From NCBI RefSeq assembly GCF_004102745.1, contig NZ_RLII01000014.1, positions 19,743 through 83,742 of the forward strand: DNA of 64,000 bases, written 5' to 3'. Under the pieces are notes generated by a model. The model saw only the letters and a program-made list of their open reading frames with translations, had not been told where the DNA came from and made no database searches. Source of the stretch: Acetivibrio mesophilus. Lineage in GTDB: Bacteria > Bacillota > Clostridia > Acetivibrionales > Acetivibrionaceae. The translations under genes and the position numbers were made by a program. Below are positions 8,511 to 18,190 of this stretch, in pieces; position 1 is the stretch's first letter; every line of letters starts with the position of its first letter.

Positions 8511-9623
8511 ATGAAAAAAATTGCGATTCTAACTTTTCATCGTGCAATAAATTATGGCGCATGTTTGCAAGCATATGCATTAAAACACACTATTGAGGAA
8601 TACGGAATAAAATGTGACATTTTAGATTACCGTTGTACAGAAATAGAGAGTTTTTATAATAAAATATATCGTCATGGAAATAGTGTTAAAACGACACTTA
8701 AAAATTTGCTCACATGGCATGTTCAGCGCAAGCGCAATCATATTTTTACGCAATTTACTGATAGATATTTGTTAGATGGTTCAAAAAGGAGCTATACTAG
8801 AGAGAATATTGGTGAAGCAAATAAGGAATATGACCTGTTTATAGTCGGCAGTGATCAAGTTTGGGCACCTTTGTGTACAGGCAAAGACGAAACATATTTT
8901 TTGGATTTTGTAACAGAAAAAGAGAAGAAGTATTCTTATGCAGCTTGTTTAGGAGTAGTAGATTACAACTTTTTGGGAAGTCAGCATATTAAAAACTTAT
9001 TGGAGGATTTTTCAAAGATATCTGTAAGAGAAGAATCTTCAATTCAGATATTACAGAATACTTTAAATGAGGATAAAGCAAAAGACATCGTTCAAAGTGT
9101 AGATCCAACATTTTTGCTATCAAAAGAAGAATGGTTAAAAGTAGCACAGCCTGTAGGTATAAATAATTATATTTTCGTGTATTCGTTATCAATGCCGGAG
9201 GAAGTTGTTGATTATGCTCAACAGTTGCAAAAAGCCACAGGATTGCAGCTAGTATTTTGTACTCTAGATAATTTGTTTACTGTTAAAAACAGAAAAAATG
9301 TTGTTACTGTATCTCCAACTGAATTTTTGGGATACATTTTAAATGCCAATTTTGTTGTTACGAATTCGTTTCATGGCACAGCTTTTTCGATAATATTTAA
9401 TAAGGAATTTGTGACAATAAAGAATAGTAATCCGAATCACGACAATTCTAGATTGATTGATATTTTAAATATTTGCAAATTACAAGACAGGTTACTAAGT
9501 AACGGTGAAAAGCAAAAAACGTTAAGTAAGATTGATTATGATTATGTAAACAGAACAATTCAAAATCTTAGGAAGGGATCTATAGATTACTTGAATAGTA
9601 TTGTAAGCCAATGCAAATCGTAA
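8511..9623 (+). CDS. Polysaccharide pyruvyl transferase family protein (copy 1)
   Basis: 370 aa. Family signatures are the start KKIAILTFHRAINYGACLQA, FIVGSDQVW, SVREESSIQIL, SVDPTFLL and TNSFHGTAFSI. Known members such as CsaB and ExoV add pyruvyl ketals from phosphoenolpyruvate to sugars; many members in clostridial clusters remain uncharacterised. A second copy (13292) lies next to an FrhB-type protein, as often seen in such clusters. The product probably carries acidic ketal groups, but that is inference. Confidence 0.88.
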   Translation: MKKIAILTFHRAINYGACLQAYALKHTIEEYGIKCDILDYRCTEIESFYNKIYRHGNSVKTTLKNLLTWHVQRKRNHIFTQFTDRYLLDGSKRSYTRENIGEANKEYDLFIVGSDQVWAPLCTGKDETYFLDFVTEKEKKYSYAACLGVVDYNFLGSQHIKNLLEDFSKISVREESSIQILQNTLNEDKAKDIVQSVDPTFLLSKEEWLKVAQPVGINNYIFVYSLSMPEEVVDYAQQLQKATGLQLVFCTLDNLFTVKNRKNVVTVSPTEFLGYILNANFVVTNSFHGTAFSIIFNKEFVTIKNSNPNHDNSRLIDILNICKLQDRLLSNGEKQKTLSKIDYDYVNRTIQNLRKGSIDYLNSIVSQCKS

Positions 9624-9692
9624 TGCTTTATTTGGGCAATATGCCATTAATAAATATGAGATGTGGCTTATAAATAGGAAGGAATATCATAT

Positions 9693-11021
9693 ATGAAAAT
9701 AAAAATAAAACGAAACATAAAAATAAATATTGTACACTTTGCAATAATAATATTATTGGCAACTATCCTTTTGAGTGGACAAACAATTCTTATTAAGGGA
9801 AGAGATTTGAAAATTGAACTGCTTTTTGCTTTAACAATTGTTTTTGCAAGCATGAAAAAAGTTAAGCTATCTACTAATAATGCTATTAAGTATAGTATGG
9901 TATTTTTCCTTATTTGGATTATTATAAGTGTTATATATGCATATGATAAATCATTGGCTATCCATTCGGCAATTATGTATACTTGTCTTATAGGTCTAAT
10001 ATGTTTTGAGTATTCGGACGGTATAATTGATGGATTTTTGAAAATCAGTTCTATGTATTGTTTCGTTGTAGCAATTTCAATTTTACTTTCAGCTTTCTAT
10101 CATAATCTGGCTATTGATTTATTCCGGTTTTGGATCTTTACCCCAAGCGTCACAGCGTCAGAAATAGCAGCAGGACAATATTCTGGATTGGCTGGAGAAA
10201 AAGCGGAGGCTGCTTTTTTGCTTAATATAGGATTTGCTTTAAAAGTTTCAGATATGATGGCGTATTCAAACTTTTCATTAAAAAACATAAAGAATGATGT
10301 AATACTAATAATGTATATTCTTGCAATGGCTCTGACCGGAAAAAGAATGTTATTGGTAATACCAATCGTTATGATTTGCTCTTTAACTTTGCTCTCCGGT
10401 GTTAAAAATAAATTTATTAAAATTTTCTCAATAGTCTCCATGGGGGCAATGGCCTTTTTGGTTGCCTTATATACTATACCTTCTGTTTCTATAATTATAG
10501 AAAGGATTATTGAGGGCAGAGGTGATACAACAATAAGCGGACGAGCTATATTTTGGAACTTCTGTAAGATGATGTATAGAACGAAGCCGCTGACCGGCTG
10601 GGGAATAAATTCTTTTAATTCCTATTTTGCTGATTCGGGGTATAAAATTGCTGGAGGTATATGGAACTACTATGCGCATAGCATATATTACGAAATGTTG
10701 GCTGAGATAGGTTTGATTGGAATTATTCTGTTCGCTATTATGGTTATTGTGATATATAAGCAATTATGGGATATAAAGAAAAGGGAAAAGTATTGTACTC
10801 AAAAAATGTTGCGGTATAGCTATTTTGCGTTTTATATAGTTTCTATGACTTTAATCTATGGTATTACAGGAAATGTATTATATTATTTTCATCAATTTGC
10901 TTGGTTCGTGTTAGCTGGAATGTTAATAATTAAGGTAAAAAAATCTATAGAAGTGCAAAAGAAAAAGGAGATCAACGATGGAAAAGCAAAGCAGCATATC
11001 ATTTGTAATTCCAGTCTATAA
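9693..11021 (+). CDS. O-antigen ligase/Wzy-type polymerase, multi-pass membrane protein
   Basis: 442 aa with about ten to twelve hydrophobic segments from residue 10 to about 425 and a basic cytoplasmic tail. A large loop near residues 285-330 includes RGDTTISGRAIFW and TGWGINSFNSYF, resembling the outer loop of O-antigen ligase/polymerase proteins. It would join flipped repeat units into a chain on the outer face. The last 44 bases overlap the following glycosyltransferase, whose ribosome site (AAAAAGGAG) lies inside this gene. It is the only polymerase candidate in the run. Confidence 0.85.
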   Translation: MKIKIKRNIKINIVHFAIIILLATILLSGQTILIKGRDLKIELLFALTIVFASMKKVKLSTNNAIKYSMVFFLIWIIISVIYAYDKSLAIHSAIMYTCLIGLICFEYSDGIIDGFLKISSMYCFVVAISILLSAFYHNLAIDLFRFWIFTPSVTASEIAAGQYSGLAGEKAEAAFLLNIGFALKVSDMMAYSNFSLKNIKNDVILIMYILAMALTGKRMLLVIPIVMICSLTLLSGVKNKFIKIFSIVSMGAMAFLVALYTIPSVSIIIERIIEGRGDTTISGRAIFWNFCKMMYRTKPLTGWGINSFNSYFADSGYKIAGGIWNYYAHSIYYEMLAEIGLIGIILFAIMVIVIYKQLWDIKKREKYCTQKMLRYSYFAFYIVSMTLIYGITGNVLYYFHQFAWFVLAGMLIIKVKKSIEVQKKKEINDGKAKQHIICNSSL

Positions 11022-12021
11022 TGCAGAAGAAGTCATAATAGACAATATCGAAAAAATAATTAATAATAGAAAAAATCATTCGATAGAACTTATCTTAATA
11101 GATGATGGCTCAATTGATAAGTCAAGTGAAATTTGTAAATCCTATTCCTTAAAGTATCCATGGATTCAATACTATAGAAAAGATAATGGTGGAGTATCAT
11201 CAGCTAGAAATAAAGGAATTGAATTGGCGAGTGGTGATTGGATCTATTTTATTGACGCAGATGATATGTTAATGGATAATGCAATTGACGTTTTGGTTGA
11301 TTTAATTTCAAACAATAATACGGATATAATTATAACTGGTTATGATACCAATAAATTAACCTGTGAAGAAAGGAAAAAGGCTATTACTAAAAAGGCCTAT
11401 GAAATGAAGTTGTTAACGCTGGATTCAAGGTATCTAAAAAAAGATAAACATTTAAACGATGCTTTTTTGCTTTGGACCTGCTGGGGAAAATTATACAGGA
11501 AAAATTTTTTGATAGAAAATAGGCTTTTATTCTCTTCAGACCTGACATTGGGAGAAGATATCTTTTTTCTGCTAAATTGCTACGACTATTGTAGTAGTGT
11601 AGAAGTAAGTTTTCAAAAAACATATTTCTATAATAGCAATGATAATTCAGCAAGCAGAGGGTTTAATAATAAAAGAGTAGCCAACACGAAAAATCTTGCC
11701 GAATTATATAGCAAGTGGGCTATATGTCAGGAAAGAAGTATTCAATATTCAGTAAAAAAGTTTATTGTACAACGAGCATTAGCATGCATTTCTAAATACT
11801 ACTTGCACAATCAAAACAATATGGATATGGACAAAAAGATATCTGATTTTGCAGAGTTATGTAGTACTTCTGATATAAATAACGCTATAAAAGAAGTACG
11901 TTATGTCCAATTTTTAGAATTAAGAAAATTAGCTCCTGTTTATTTAGTGAGCTTATTTTTATTGAAAAATAAAGCATATCGACGATTGTTTAAATTATAT
12001 AAATTTGTACAAGTTTATTAA
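10978..12021 (+). CDS. Glycosyltransferase family 2 (GT-A)
   Basis: 347 aa. Motifs are SISFVIPVYNAEEVI, LILIDDGSIDKSS, GGVSSARNKGIEL and YFIDADDML (metal motif). The C-terminal region is acceptor-specific and Lys-rich. It overlaps the polymerase gene by 44 bases in another frame, a sign of tight coupling. Together with the genes at 3961, 6470 and 7499 it gives at least four glycosyltransferases, so a repeat unit of about five sugars when the initiating transferase is counted. Confidence 0.92.
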   Translation: MEKQSSISFVIPVYNAEEVIIDNIEKIINNRKNHSIELILIDDGSIDKSSEICKSYSLKYPWIQYYRKDNGGVSSARNKGIELASGDWIYFIDADDMLMDNAIDVLVDLISNNNTDIIITGYDTNKLTCEERKKAITKKAYEMKLLTLDSRYLKKDKHLNDAFLLWTCWGKLYRKNFLIENRLLFSSDLTLGEDIFFLLNCYDYCSSVEVSFQKTYFYNSNDNSASRGFNNKRVANTKNLAELYSKWAICQERSIQYSVKKFIVQRALACISKYYLHNQNNMDMDKKISDFAELCSTSDINNAIKEVRYVQFLELRKLAPVYLVSLFLLKNKAYRRLFKLYKFVQVY

Positions 12022-12062
12022 TATAGACATCTTATTATATATTTGTAGCAGGAGAATAAGAT

Positions 12063-13247
12063 ATGAATGATTTTTTGAGTAAATCACCGAAATATTCGAT
12101 TCCTGATTTAAGTTCTGATAATGCAAAATGTTGTGGGTGTTTCGCATGTTATAGTATTTGCCCTAAAAAGGCAATCTCTATGAAAATAGATGGAGAAGGA
12201 TTTTATTATCCTGTCATAGATGAAGAAGTATGCGTCAAATGCAATAAGTGTATTAATACTTGTAATTTTAAAAAGGAACATATACCACATTCAGAAGATA
12301 CTCTAGTATATGCAGTTAAGCATAAAGAAAAAAATATTTTAGTTAATAGCTCATCTGGTGCAGCTTTTACAGGATTATCCGATATCATATTGGAACAAGG
12401 TGGAGCTATTGCCTGTAGTATGTTTGATTACAAAGTGAAAATACCTAAGTTTGTGATTGCTTCTGAAAAGAAACAAAGAGATTTAGCGAGAGGATCTATT
12501 TATGTGCAGAGCTATATAGGAGACATTTTTTTAGATGCATATGGTTGGATCATAAATAACCCTGACAAAGATTTACTTTTTATTGGAACAGGGTGTCAAA
12601 CAGCAGGTTTTAGAGAATTTATAGAAAATATTGATAAGAATTATTTGAATAAAGTATATTTTGTTGATATTATATGTCATGGAGCTCCTAGCCCTCAATT
12701 TTGGACACAGTATTGTACATATTTGGAAAGAAGATATAAAGGTGAGATTACCTACGTAACATTTAAAGACAAGAGAAATGGATGGAATCGTCCAACAGCA
12801 GCAGTTAAAATTGGTCAGAATAAAGAGATTATGTTAAAGGATTATATTAAGATTTATTATGAACACTGCGTATTAAGGCCAGCCTGCTATCATTGTCCGT
12901 ATACCAATTTAGAACGTAACACTGATATAACTATTGGTGACTATTGGGGGATAGAAAAAGTAAATCCGGAATTTCACAGCGAAAAAGGCTGTTCTTTAAT
13001 TTTGATACATACTTTGAGAGGAAAAGAGCTGTTCGAAAAAACTAAAAAAGTTTTTGATGTGTGGGATAGTGATATAAAAAGTTGCTTGCAACCAAACTTG
13101 TGTCATCCAACAGAATGTCCTCAAAATAGAAAGGTATTCTGGGATGATTATGAATGTAAAGGATTAGAATATGTTTTGGATAAATACGGTAAGGATAAGT
13201 TTATTGTGAGAGTTAAGAGGAAAATTAAAAGGTTGTTTTCAGATTGA
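12063..13247 (+). CDS. FrhB/FdhB-family protein with two 4Fe-4S clusters (copy 1)
   Basis: 394 aa. The N-terminus is a 2x[4Fe-4S] ferredoxin domain: Cys 23/24, 26, 29 and 33 and Cys 57, 60, 63 and 67. The rest is a coenzyme F420 hydrogenase/dehydrogenase beta-subunit domain with FIGTGCQTAGFREF, DIICHGAPSPQFW and TIGDYWGIEK. True F420 enzymes are not expected here; members in polysaccharide clusters commonly sit beside pyruvyltransferase-like genes, as this one does (13292). It probably delivers electrons through a flavin to a sugar-modifying reaction. The exact reaction is unknown. Confidence 0.85.
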   Translation: MNDFLSKSPKYSIPDLSSDNAKCCGCFACYSICPKKAISMKIDGEGFYYPVIDEEVCVKCNKCINTCNFKKEHIPHSEDTLVYAVKHKEKNILVNSSSGAAFTGLSDIILEQGGAIACSMFDYKVKIPKFVIASEKKQRDLARGSIYVQSYIGDIFLDAYGWIINNPDKDLLFIGTGCQTAGFREFIENIDKNYLNKVYFVDIICHGAPSPQFWTQYCTYLERRYKGEITYVTFKDKRNGWNRPTAAVKIGQNKEIMLKDYIKIYYEHCVLRPACYHCPYTNLERNTDITIGDYWGIEKVNPEFHSEKGCSLILIHTLRGKELFEKTKKVFDVWDSDIKSCLQPNLCHPTECPQNRKVFWDDYECKGLEYVLDKYGKDKFIVRVKRKIKRLFSD

Positions 13248-13291
13248 TAATAAAAATTATATTTTTACCAATAGGAAGAGGAGTTATTATA

Positions 13292-14377
13292 GTGAGAATT
13301 GGGATTGTTACAATTACAAACAATGGTCCAAACTATGGAAATCAATTACAAAATTTTGCTGTTTTAAAGTTCCTTGAGGAGATTGGAATCAGTAACAGCG
13401 AAACATTATATAATGTTGAAGGAGCAGAATATTGGTGCTCTTTTGCTCATAAGATTAAGAATTATGTATATGTTATTTTAAAAAAGGGCGATTACAAGAA
13501 GAGGTTAAAAGAACTTCGATTTGATAGTTTTGGAAGAAAATATCTTCGGTATACAAAACCAATTAAAGGAAATGTGCCTGTTAAACTAGTTGAGAAATAT
13601 GATTTTTTTGTTTGTGGAAGTGATCAGATTTGGAATCCTACTTTTTCTTGTAATAATAGACATCTTTCATATACTTTTCTTGGGTTTGCTCCTGAAAATA
13701 AGAGAATTTCTTTTGCTGCTAGTATTGGAATATCAAAGATTAGCGATCAATACATTGATGAATTTGTTAAAGGTGTACGCGGATTTAAAAATATTTCTGT
13801 TAGGGAGCATGAGGGAGCTGATTTAATTAAAGAATTGACAGGCCGTGAGGCAACAGTTTTGTTGGATCCAACAATGTTGATTGATAAAGAAGAGTGGTCT
13901 AAAATTATGAAAAAGCCCAAGGGTCTTCCTGAAAAATATATATTGTGTTATTTTTTGGGCAATATCTCAGCCCAGCGCAAAAAAGAACTTGATTCAATAT
14001 CCCAAATACATAATTTAGGTATTGTTTATTTAAATACTGATGATTCAAATGAGTTTCAGTCTGTTGGACCGAGAGAATTTTTATATATGTTGGCTCATGC
14101 TGATTTAATATGCACAGATTCTTTTCATGGAAGTGCTTTTTCTATCAATTTTCAAGTGCCGTTTATTGTATATGATAGAGAAGATAGAGCGGAGAAAATG
14201 AATTCGAGATTAAATACATTGTTAAAAAAATTTGAATTGGAAAACAGAAAGAGAGAGAATATTGAATTAAAAAATGCATTGGATATTGACTACAGTAAAT
14301 CTCAAAAAGTACTATTAAATGAACGAAATATTGCCAAAGATTTTTTAACTTCTGCTTTTCAAAATGAGCGAAGATAA
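13292..14377 (+). CDS. Polysaccharide pyruvyl transferase family protein (copy 2)
   Basis: 361 aa from GTG 13292, chosen because AGGAAGAGGAG lies just upstream and the protein then begins MRIGIVTITNNGPNYGNQLQ, the family's normal start; the open frame extends further up only by TTG. Other signatures are FFVCGSDQIWNPTF, SVREHEGADLI, VLLDPTMLI and DSFHGSAFSINF. It follows the first FrhB-type gene at short spacing and probably works with it. Its sequence differs clearly from copy 1, so the pair is an old divergence. Confidence 0.88.
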   Translation: MRIGIVTITNNGPNYGNQLQNFAVLKFLEEIGISNSETLYNVEGAEYWCSFAHKIKNYVYVILKKGDYKKRLKELRFDSFGRKYLRYTKPIKGNVPVKLVEKYDFFVCGSDQIWNPTFSCNNRHLSYTFLGFAPENKRISFAASIGISKISDQYIDEFVKGVRGFKNISVREHEGADLIKELTGREATVLLDPTMLIDKEEWSKIMKKPKGLPEKYILCYFLGNISAQRKKELDSISQIHNLGIVYLNTDDSNEFQSVGPREFLYMLAHADLICTDSFHGSAFSINFQVPFIVYDREDRAEKMNSRLNTLLKKFELENRKRENIELKNALDIDYSKSQKVLLNERNIAKDFLTSAFQNERR

Positions 14378-14477
14378 TAAAGTATACTATTGTATAAACA
14401 TTCTTGTGTAGTTGCTAAAGCGTAATTTCTTATAGAGCGTAATGAGCTCGTGAGAATAGTAAGGAGATTGTGAAGAA

Positions 14478-16064
14478 ATGAGGATTGAACGAACTAAAAA
14501 TGCATCTAGAAATATGATTTTCGGAAGCATTTTAAAAATATACCAGTTGTTAATTCCGTTTGTGATGCGGACGGCAATGATTTATCTTTTAGGCGTGCAA
14601 TATTTGGGATTGAATAGCCTATTTACTTCGGTCTTGCAGGTATTAAATTTAGCGGAACTCGGAGTTGGATCTGCAATGGTCTACTCCATGTATAAACCGA
14701 TTGCGAATGATGACGCGGACGCTATTTGTGCCTTAATGCGCTTATATAAAATATATTACCGAATAATAGGATTGGTAGTATGTGTGGCGGGATTGATATT
14801 GTTGCCGTTTATACCATATTTGATTAAAGGAGAAGTGCCGCCTGATATAAATGTTTACATTTTATATATCTTAAACCTTGGCGCTACAGTCTTATCCTAT
14901 TGGCTTTTTGCATATAAAAATAGTATTTTGCAGGCGCATCAGAGAACAGATATAATAAGTAAGGTAATGTTACTTACTGAAACTTTAAAGTATATAATAC
15001 AGTTTGCTACATTAGCAGTTTTTCATAACTATTATTACTTTGTAATTGTTCTATTATTTACTCAGGTGCTGACTAATATTTTTACTGCTATTGTGGCAAA
15101 CCGTATGTATCCGCAGTATCAGCCAAAGGGTAATCTGCCAAAAGAAATGATTCAGCAGATAAATCATAGGATTCGTGACTTATTTACTTCAAAAATTGGA
15201 GCAGTAGTTGTAAACTCTGCAGATACGATTGTTATTTCTGCATTTCTTGGACTAAGTGTACTTGCTGTCTATCAGAATTATTTTTATCTAATTACTGCAG
15301 TAACCGGTATGATTACTATTATATTTGCTTCAGTAACAGCAGGCATAGGTAATAGTATAGTAGTAGAAACCCAAGAGAAAAATTTCAATGATTTACGAAA
15401 GTTCACATTCATTATTGCCTGGATTGCAGGAGTATGTACATCCTGTTTTTTATGTCTGTATCAACCTTTTATGAGACTATGGGTAGGAACAGATTTATTG
15501 TTGGATTTTTCAATTGTGGTCTGTTTGTGCATATACTTTTTCATCTTTGAGATTAATCAGTTATTAAATACATATAAAGATGCTGCTGGAATATGGCATG
15601 AGGATCGTTTTCGACCGCTGATAACAGCCTTGACAAATCTGACATTAAATTTAATTTCAGTACAGTTTATGGGATTATATGGGGTTGTTCTTTCGACGAT
15701 TTTATCAATGTTATTTGTCGGGATGCCGTGGTTGCTTCATAACTTGTTTACAACATTATTTGACAGAGAAAATTTGATTCCATATCTAAAAAAACTAGCG
15801 AGATATGTAATAGTAGTATTTATTTCTTGTGTTATTACGTTTTTTGTGTGTAGTCTTTTTAGTTTGACCGATATATTACTAGTTGTAGTTCGATTGGTTT
15901 GCTGTTGCATAATTCCAAATATAATTTTCTTCTTGGCATACCGCAATATGGATGAGTTTAAGCAAAGTGTACAGCTTGCGGATAAAATGACTAAGGGAAA
16001 AATAAAATTGTTAAAAAAACTTGGAGCTAAAGATGGGGAAGATTATGATAGACATTACAAATAA
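14478..16064 (+). CDS. Wzx-type polysaccharide flippase (MOP superfamily)
   Basis: 528 aa with about twelve to fourteen hydrophobic segments. The N-terminal stretch with RNMIFGSILKIYQLL followed by QYLGLNSLF is typical of lipid-linked oligosaccharide flippases. The protein moves undecaprenyl-linked repeat units across the membrane to the polymerase. AAGGAG lies upstream of the ATG. The 3' end overlaps the following FrhB-type gene by 32 bases. With the polymerase and Wzz/BY-kinase this completes a Wzx/Wzy-dependent pathway. Confidence 0.92.
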   Translation: MRIERTKNASRNMIFGSILKIYQLLIPFVMRTAMIYLLGVQYLGLNSLFTSVLQVLNLAELGVGSAMVYSMYKPIANDDADAICALMRLYKIYYRIIGLVVCVAGLILLPFIPYLIKGEVPPDINVYILYILNLGATVLSYWLFAYKNSILQAHQRTDIISKVMLLTETLKYIIQFATLAVFHNYYYFVIVLLFTQVLTNIFTAIVANRMYPQYQPKGNLPKEMIQQINHRIRDLFTSKIGAVVVNSADTIVISAFLGLSVLAVYQNYFYLITAVTGMITIIFASVTAGIGNSIVVETQEKNFNDLRKFTFIIAWIAGVCTSCFLCLYQPFMRLWVGTDLLLDFSIVVCLCIYFFIFEINQLLNTYKDAAGIWHEDRFRPLITALTNLTLNLISVQFMGLYGVVLSTILSMLFVGMPWLLHNLFTTLFDRENLIPYLKKLARYVIVVFISCVITFFVCSLFSLTDILLVVVRLVCCCIIPNIIFFLAYRNMDEFKQSVQLADKMTKGKIKLLKKLGAKDGEDYDRHYK

Positions 16065-17199
16065 AAAGGATTGTTGTGGTTGTTCTGCTTGTGCACAGCG
16101 GTGTCCAAAGAAATGTATTACCATGAAAGAGAATTTTGAAGGTTTCCTTTATCCAAATATAAATAATGCTGCTTGCATTTCTTGTGGGTTGTGCGAGAAA
16201 GTGTGCCCTATTCAAAATAAAGAAGAAAAAGAATCTTTTTTAGGTGCGTATGTAGCATATGCAAATGATTTACAATTGAGAGAAAGAAGTTCTTCAGGAG
16301 CAATTTTCTCTTTATGTGTTGAAAGAGTATTAGAGATGGGTGGCGTGGTATTTGGAGCTGCTTTTGATGAAGATTTTGCTGTACAGCACATAAAAATAGA
16401 TAAGTTGGAAGAACTTTGGAAATTGCAGGGAAGTAAATATTTAGAGAGTTGTATAGGCAATAGTTTTAATGAGGCTGAGCAATTTTTGAAACAGGGAAGG
16501 ACTGTGCTATTTTCAGGCACTTGTTGCCAGATCGAAGGATTGAAGCATTTTTTAGGATGTGAATACGACAATCTGTTTACAATAGATGTATTATGCCATG
16601 GTGTACCCAGCCCAAAAGTATGGAAGAGATACTGGAGTGAGAAAAACAAATTGTATGGAAAAGGACAATCGGTTTCTTTTCGTGATAAAGAGAATGGCTG
16701 GAAGCAGTATGATGTAAAATTTACATTTGAAAATGATAAAGTATACAAAGAATCTGCCTATAAAAACCCTTATATGAAGCTGTTTTTAAATGATATTTGT
16801 TTGCGTCTGTCGTGTCATGATTGCAAATTTAAAAGTTTGAATCGGCTTTCGGATATTACTTTAGGTGATAGTTGGGGAATAGAAAAGTATAAACCACATA
16901 TGGATGATGATAAAGGTACATCTGTTGTACTCATTCATTCTGAGAAAGGGAGACGTTTATTTGATTCATGTAAGGAGAAGATGACTTTTGAGGAAGCTGA
17001 AGTAGATAAAATTCTTCCTCCTTCAGCGGATTCCAGAAAGTCAGTATTGATGCACCCCAAGAGAGATAAGTTTTTTAGCCTCTTGAATCGTGGAGTTGAA
17101 ACTGAAAAACTTCTTCAATTACTTAAACCAGCAATACATGTGAGAATAAAAAGAAGGATACGTAGCGTTCTAAGTAAGAATAGTAGAGAAAACGCGTGA
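16033..17199 (+). CDS. FrhB/FdhB-family protein with two 4Fe-4S clusters (copy 2)
   Basis: 388 aa from ATG 16033, which has GGAG six bases upstream; an upstream TTG at 16021 is less likely. Cys 14/15, 17, 20 and 24 and Cys 48, 51, 54 and 58 form two ferredoxin sites. The catalytic-type domain has LFSGTCCQIEGLKHF, VLCHGVPSPKVW and TLGDSWGIEKY, parallel to copy 1. It overlaps the flippase gene and ends the LoaP-type run. It may pair with pyruvyltransferase copy 1, giving two matched sets. Redox role is inferred. Confidence 0.85.
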   Translation: MGKIMIDITNKKDCCGCSACAQRCPKKCITMKENFEGFLYPNINNAACISCGLCEKVCPIQNKEEKESFLGAYVAYANDLQLRERSSSGAIFSLCVERVLEMGGVVFGAAFDEDFAVQHIKIDKLEELWKLQGSKYLESCIGNSFNEAEQFLKQGRTVLFSGTCCQIEGLKHFLGCEYDNLFTIDVLCHGVPSPKVWKRYWSEKNKLYGKGQSVSFRDKENGWKQYDVKFTFENDKVYKESAYKNPYMKLFLNDICLRLSCHDCKFKSLNRLSDITLGDSWGIEKYKPHMDDDKGTSVVLIHSEKGRRLFDSCKEKMTFEEAEVDKILPPSADSRKSVLMHPKRDKFFSLLNRGVETEKLLQLLKPAIHVRIKRRIRSVLSKNSRENA

Positions 17200-17224
17200 A
17201 AAAACTTTTCAGAAAAATACTAAA

Positions 17225-17831
17225 TAAAGCTTAAAACTTAAAAGAAAGGTTACGGTATGAAAAGAGCAAAAGCTGTTTCATTATATGTAGCATGGGCTGC
17301 TGTAATTGCTATGATTATAATAATACTTGGTTTCTCAAATCAAAATGGTGGGGATTCTGTAAGTATTTCCGAAAAAATTGTTGACAAGATTATAAGCCTT
17401 TTAAAGCTTGATGATACCATTGCGAGAAATGAAGTGCTTATGGAAAACAGAAATTACTTGTTTAGAAAAGCAATGCATTTTTCGGAGTATTTTATTCTTA
17501 CACTGTTGGCTTTTAATGCACTGCGATTTTTTAAACTAAATAAGACTAAAGCTTCGGTTTTTGCGATGCTAATAGCCTGTCTGACAGCTATTATTGATGA
17601 GTTATATCAGAGAACTGTACCGGGACGCAACTCTCAAATTATGGATGTTCTTATAGATTCCTCGGGTGCGCTTGTGGCTATTCTGATATGTTGGCTTTCT
17701 GTTAGAAGAAATATAGACAATCGAACAAGTGCTTAATATAATCATGGAAAAACTATTTGATAGTAGGTCCAATATATAATCAAAGTTATTTTAATGGGGA
17801 GACTGACACAGGATCCCGAAATGAGACATAC
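17225..17831 (+). repeat. Direct repeat copy 1: vanZ plus ssb 5' stub
   Basis: This ~606 bp stretch matches 19752-20357 with few differences. It starts at TAAAGCTTAAAACTT and ends inside the first codons of ssb. The copies flank the istB relic and the UDP-glucose dehydrogenase gene, so recombination between them could delete about 2.5 kb. Confidence 0.92.
17257..17736 (+). CDS. VanZ-family membrane protein (copy 1)
   Basis: 159 aa, four hydrophobic segments, with the VanZ-type core KAMHFSEYFILTLLAF and DELYQRTVPGRNSQIMD. VanZ proteins are small membrane proteins of unclear biochemistry, linked with teicoplanin resistance. It is nearly identical to the copy at 19783, differing at roughly a dozen residues mostly conservative, so both may still be made. 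It has AAAGG upstream. It follows the polysaccharide run directly and precedes a broken ssb start, showing that the vanZ-ssb pair was duplicated. Confidence 0.88.
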   Translation: MKRAKAVSLYVAWAAVIAMIIIILGFSNQNGGDSVSISEKIVDKIISLLKLDDTIARNEVLMENRNYLFRKAMHFSEYFILTLLAFNALRFFKLNKTKASVFAMLIACLTAIIDELYQRTVPGRNSQIMDVLIDSSGALVAILICWLSVRRNIDNRTSA

Positions 17832-17832
17832 C
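17776..17832 (+). pseudogene. Truncated ssb start (duplicate)
   Basis: CAAAGTTATTTTAATGGGGA and the following GACACAGGATCCCGAAATG match the first codons of the intact ssb at 20302. The start codon ATG has become ATA and homology stops after about 19 codons, where IS21 istB-like sequence begins on the other strand. It is a duplication stub, not a gene. Confidence 0.85.
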
Positions 17833-17845
17833 CTTCAAGTATTTT

Positions 17846-18190
17846 ATCTAAAAGATTAGCCCTCTTTTTTCATTTTTTGCATCTTGTATTTCAAGCAAAA
17901 GTTCAGAAATACGGTAGTATTTTGCAGTATAACCATGACTGTAAGCGATATTACTAAACCCACGTGCTAGAAATGTCTTGGTGCTTCAGGTTTTTCTAGC
18001 GATAACTATATTTGGCTTCTGAATAATGTAGGCGCAAGTAGAAAGAGTTTGCATAGTTTATATCCTCAATGCAAGCATTAATACTAAAAGATGCTTTATG
18101 CATATATCTCTTAATCCTAGAGTTTTTTCTTGACTCCCATTCTTTTTCAACTATAATACCAAATCTTTCCTCAAAGGATAACTCTTACTA
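17846..18190 (-). pseudogene. IS21-family istB relic
   Basis: Reading the minus strand in several frames gives LSFEERFGIIVEKEWESRK and KASFSINACIEDINYA, then STKTFLARGFSNIAYS (a decayed Walker A) and HGYTAKYYRISELLLEIQD. These match the N-terminal half of IstB, the ATPase helper of IS21 elements, in order. At least two frameshifts and stops break it. It is joined directly to the ssb stub, so the insertion or a later deletion made the present junction. The remaining ~240 bases up to 18428 hold no gene that I recognise. Confidence 0.75.

Noticed and set aside
16212..16748. Long open frame on the minus strand (178 codons) inside the second FrhB-type gene
   Set aside because: It is antisense to a clear iron-sulfur protein, has no ribosome site and an unnatural composition rich in Ser and Cys.
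17757..17957. Open frame after vanZ copy 1
   Set aside because: It runs through the ssb stub in the wrong frame and into istB debris, so it is not a gene.
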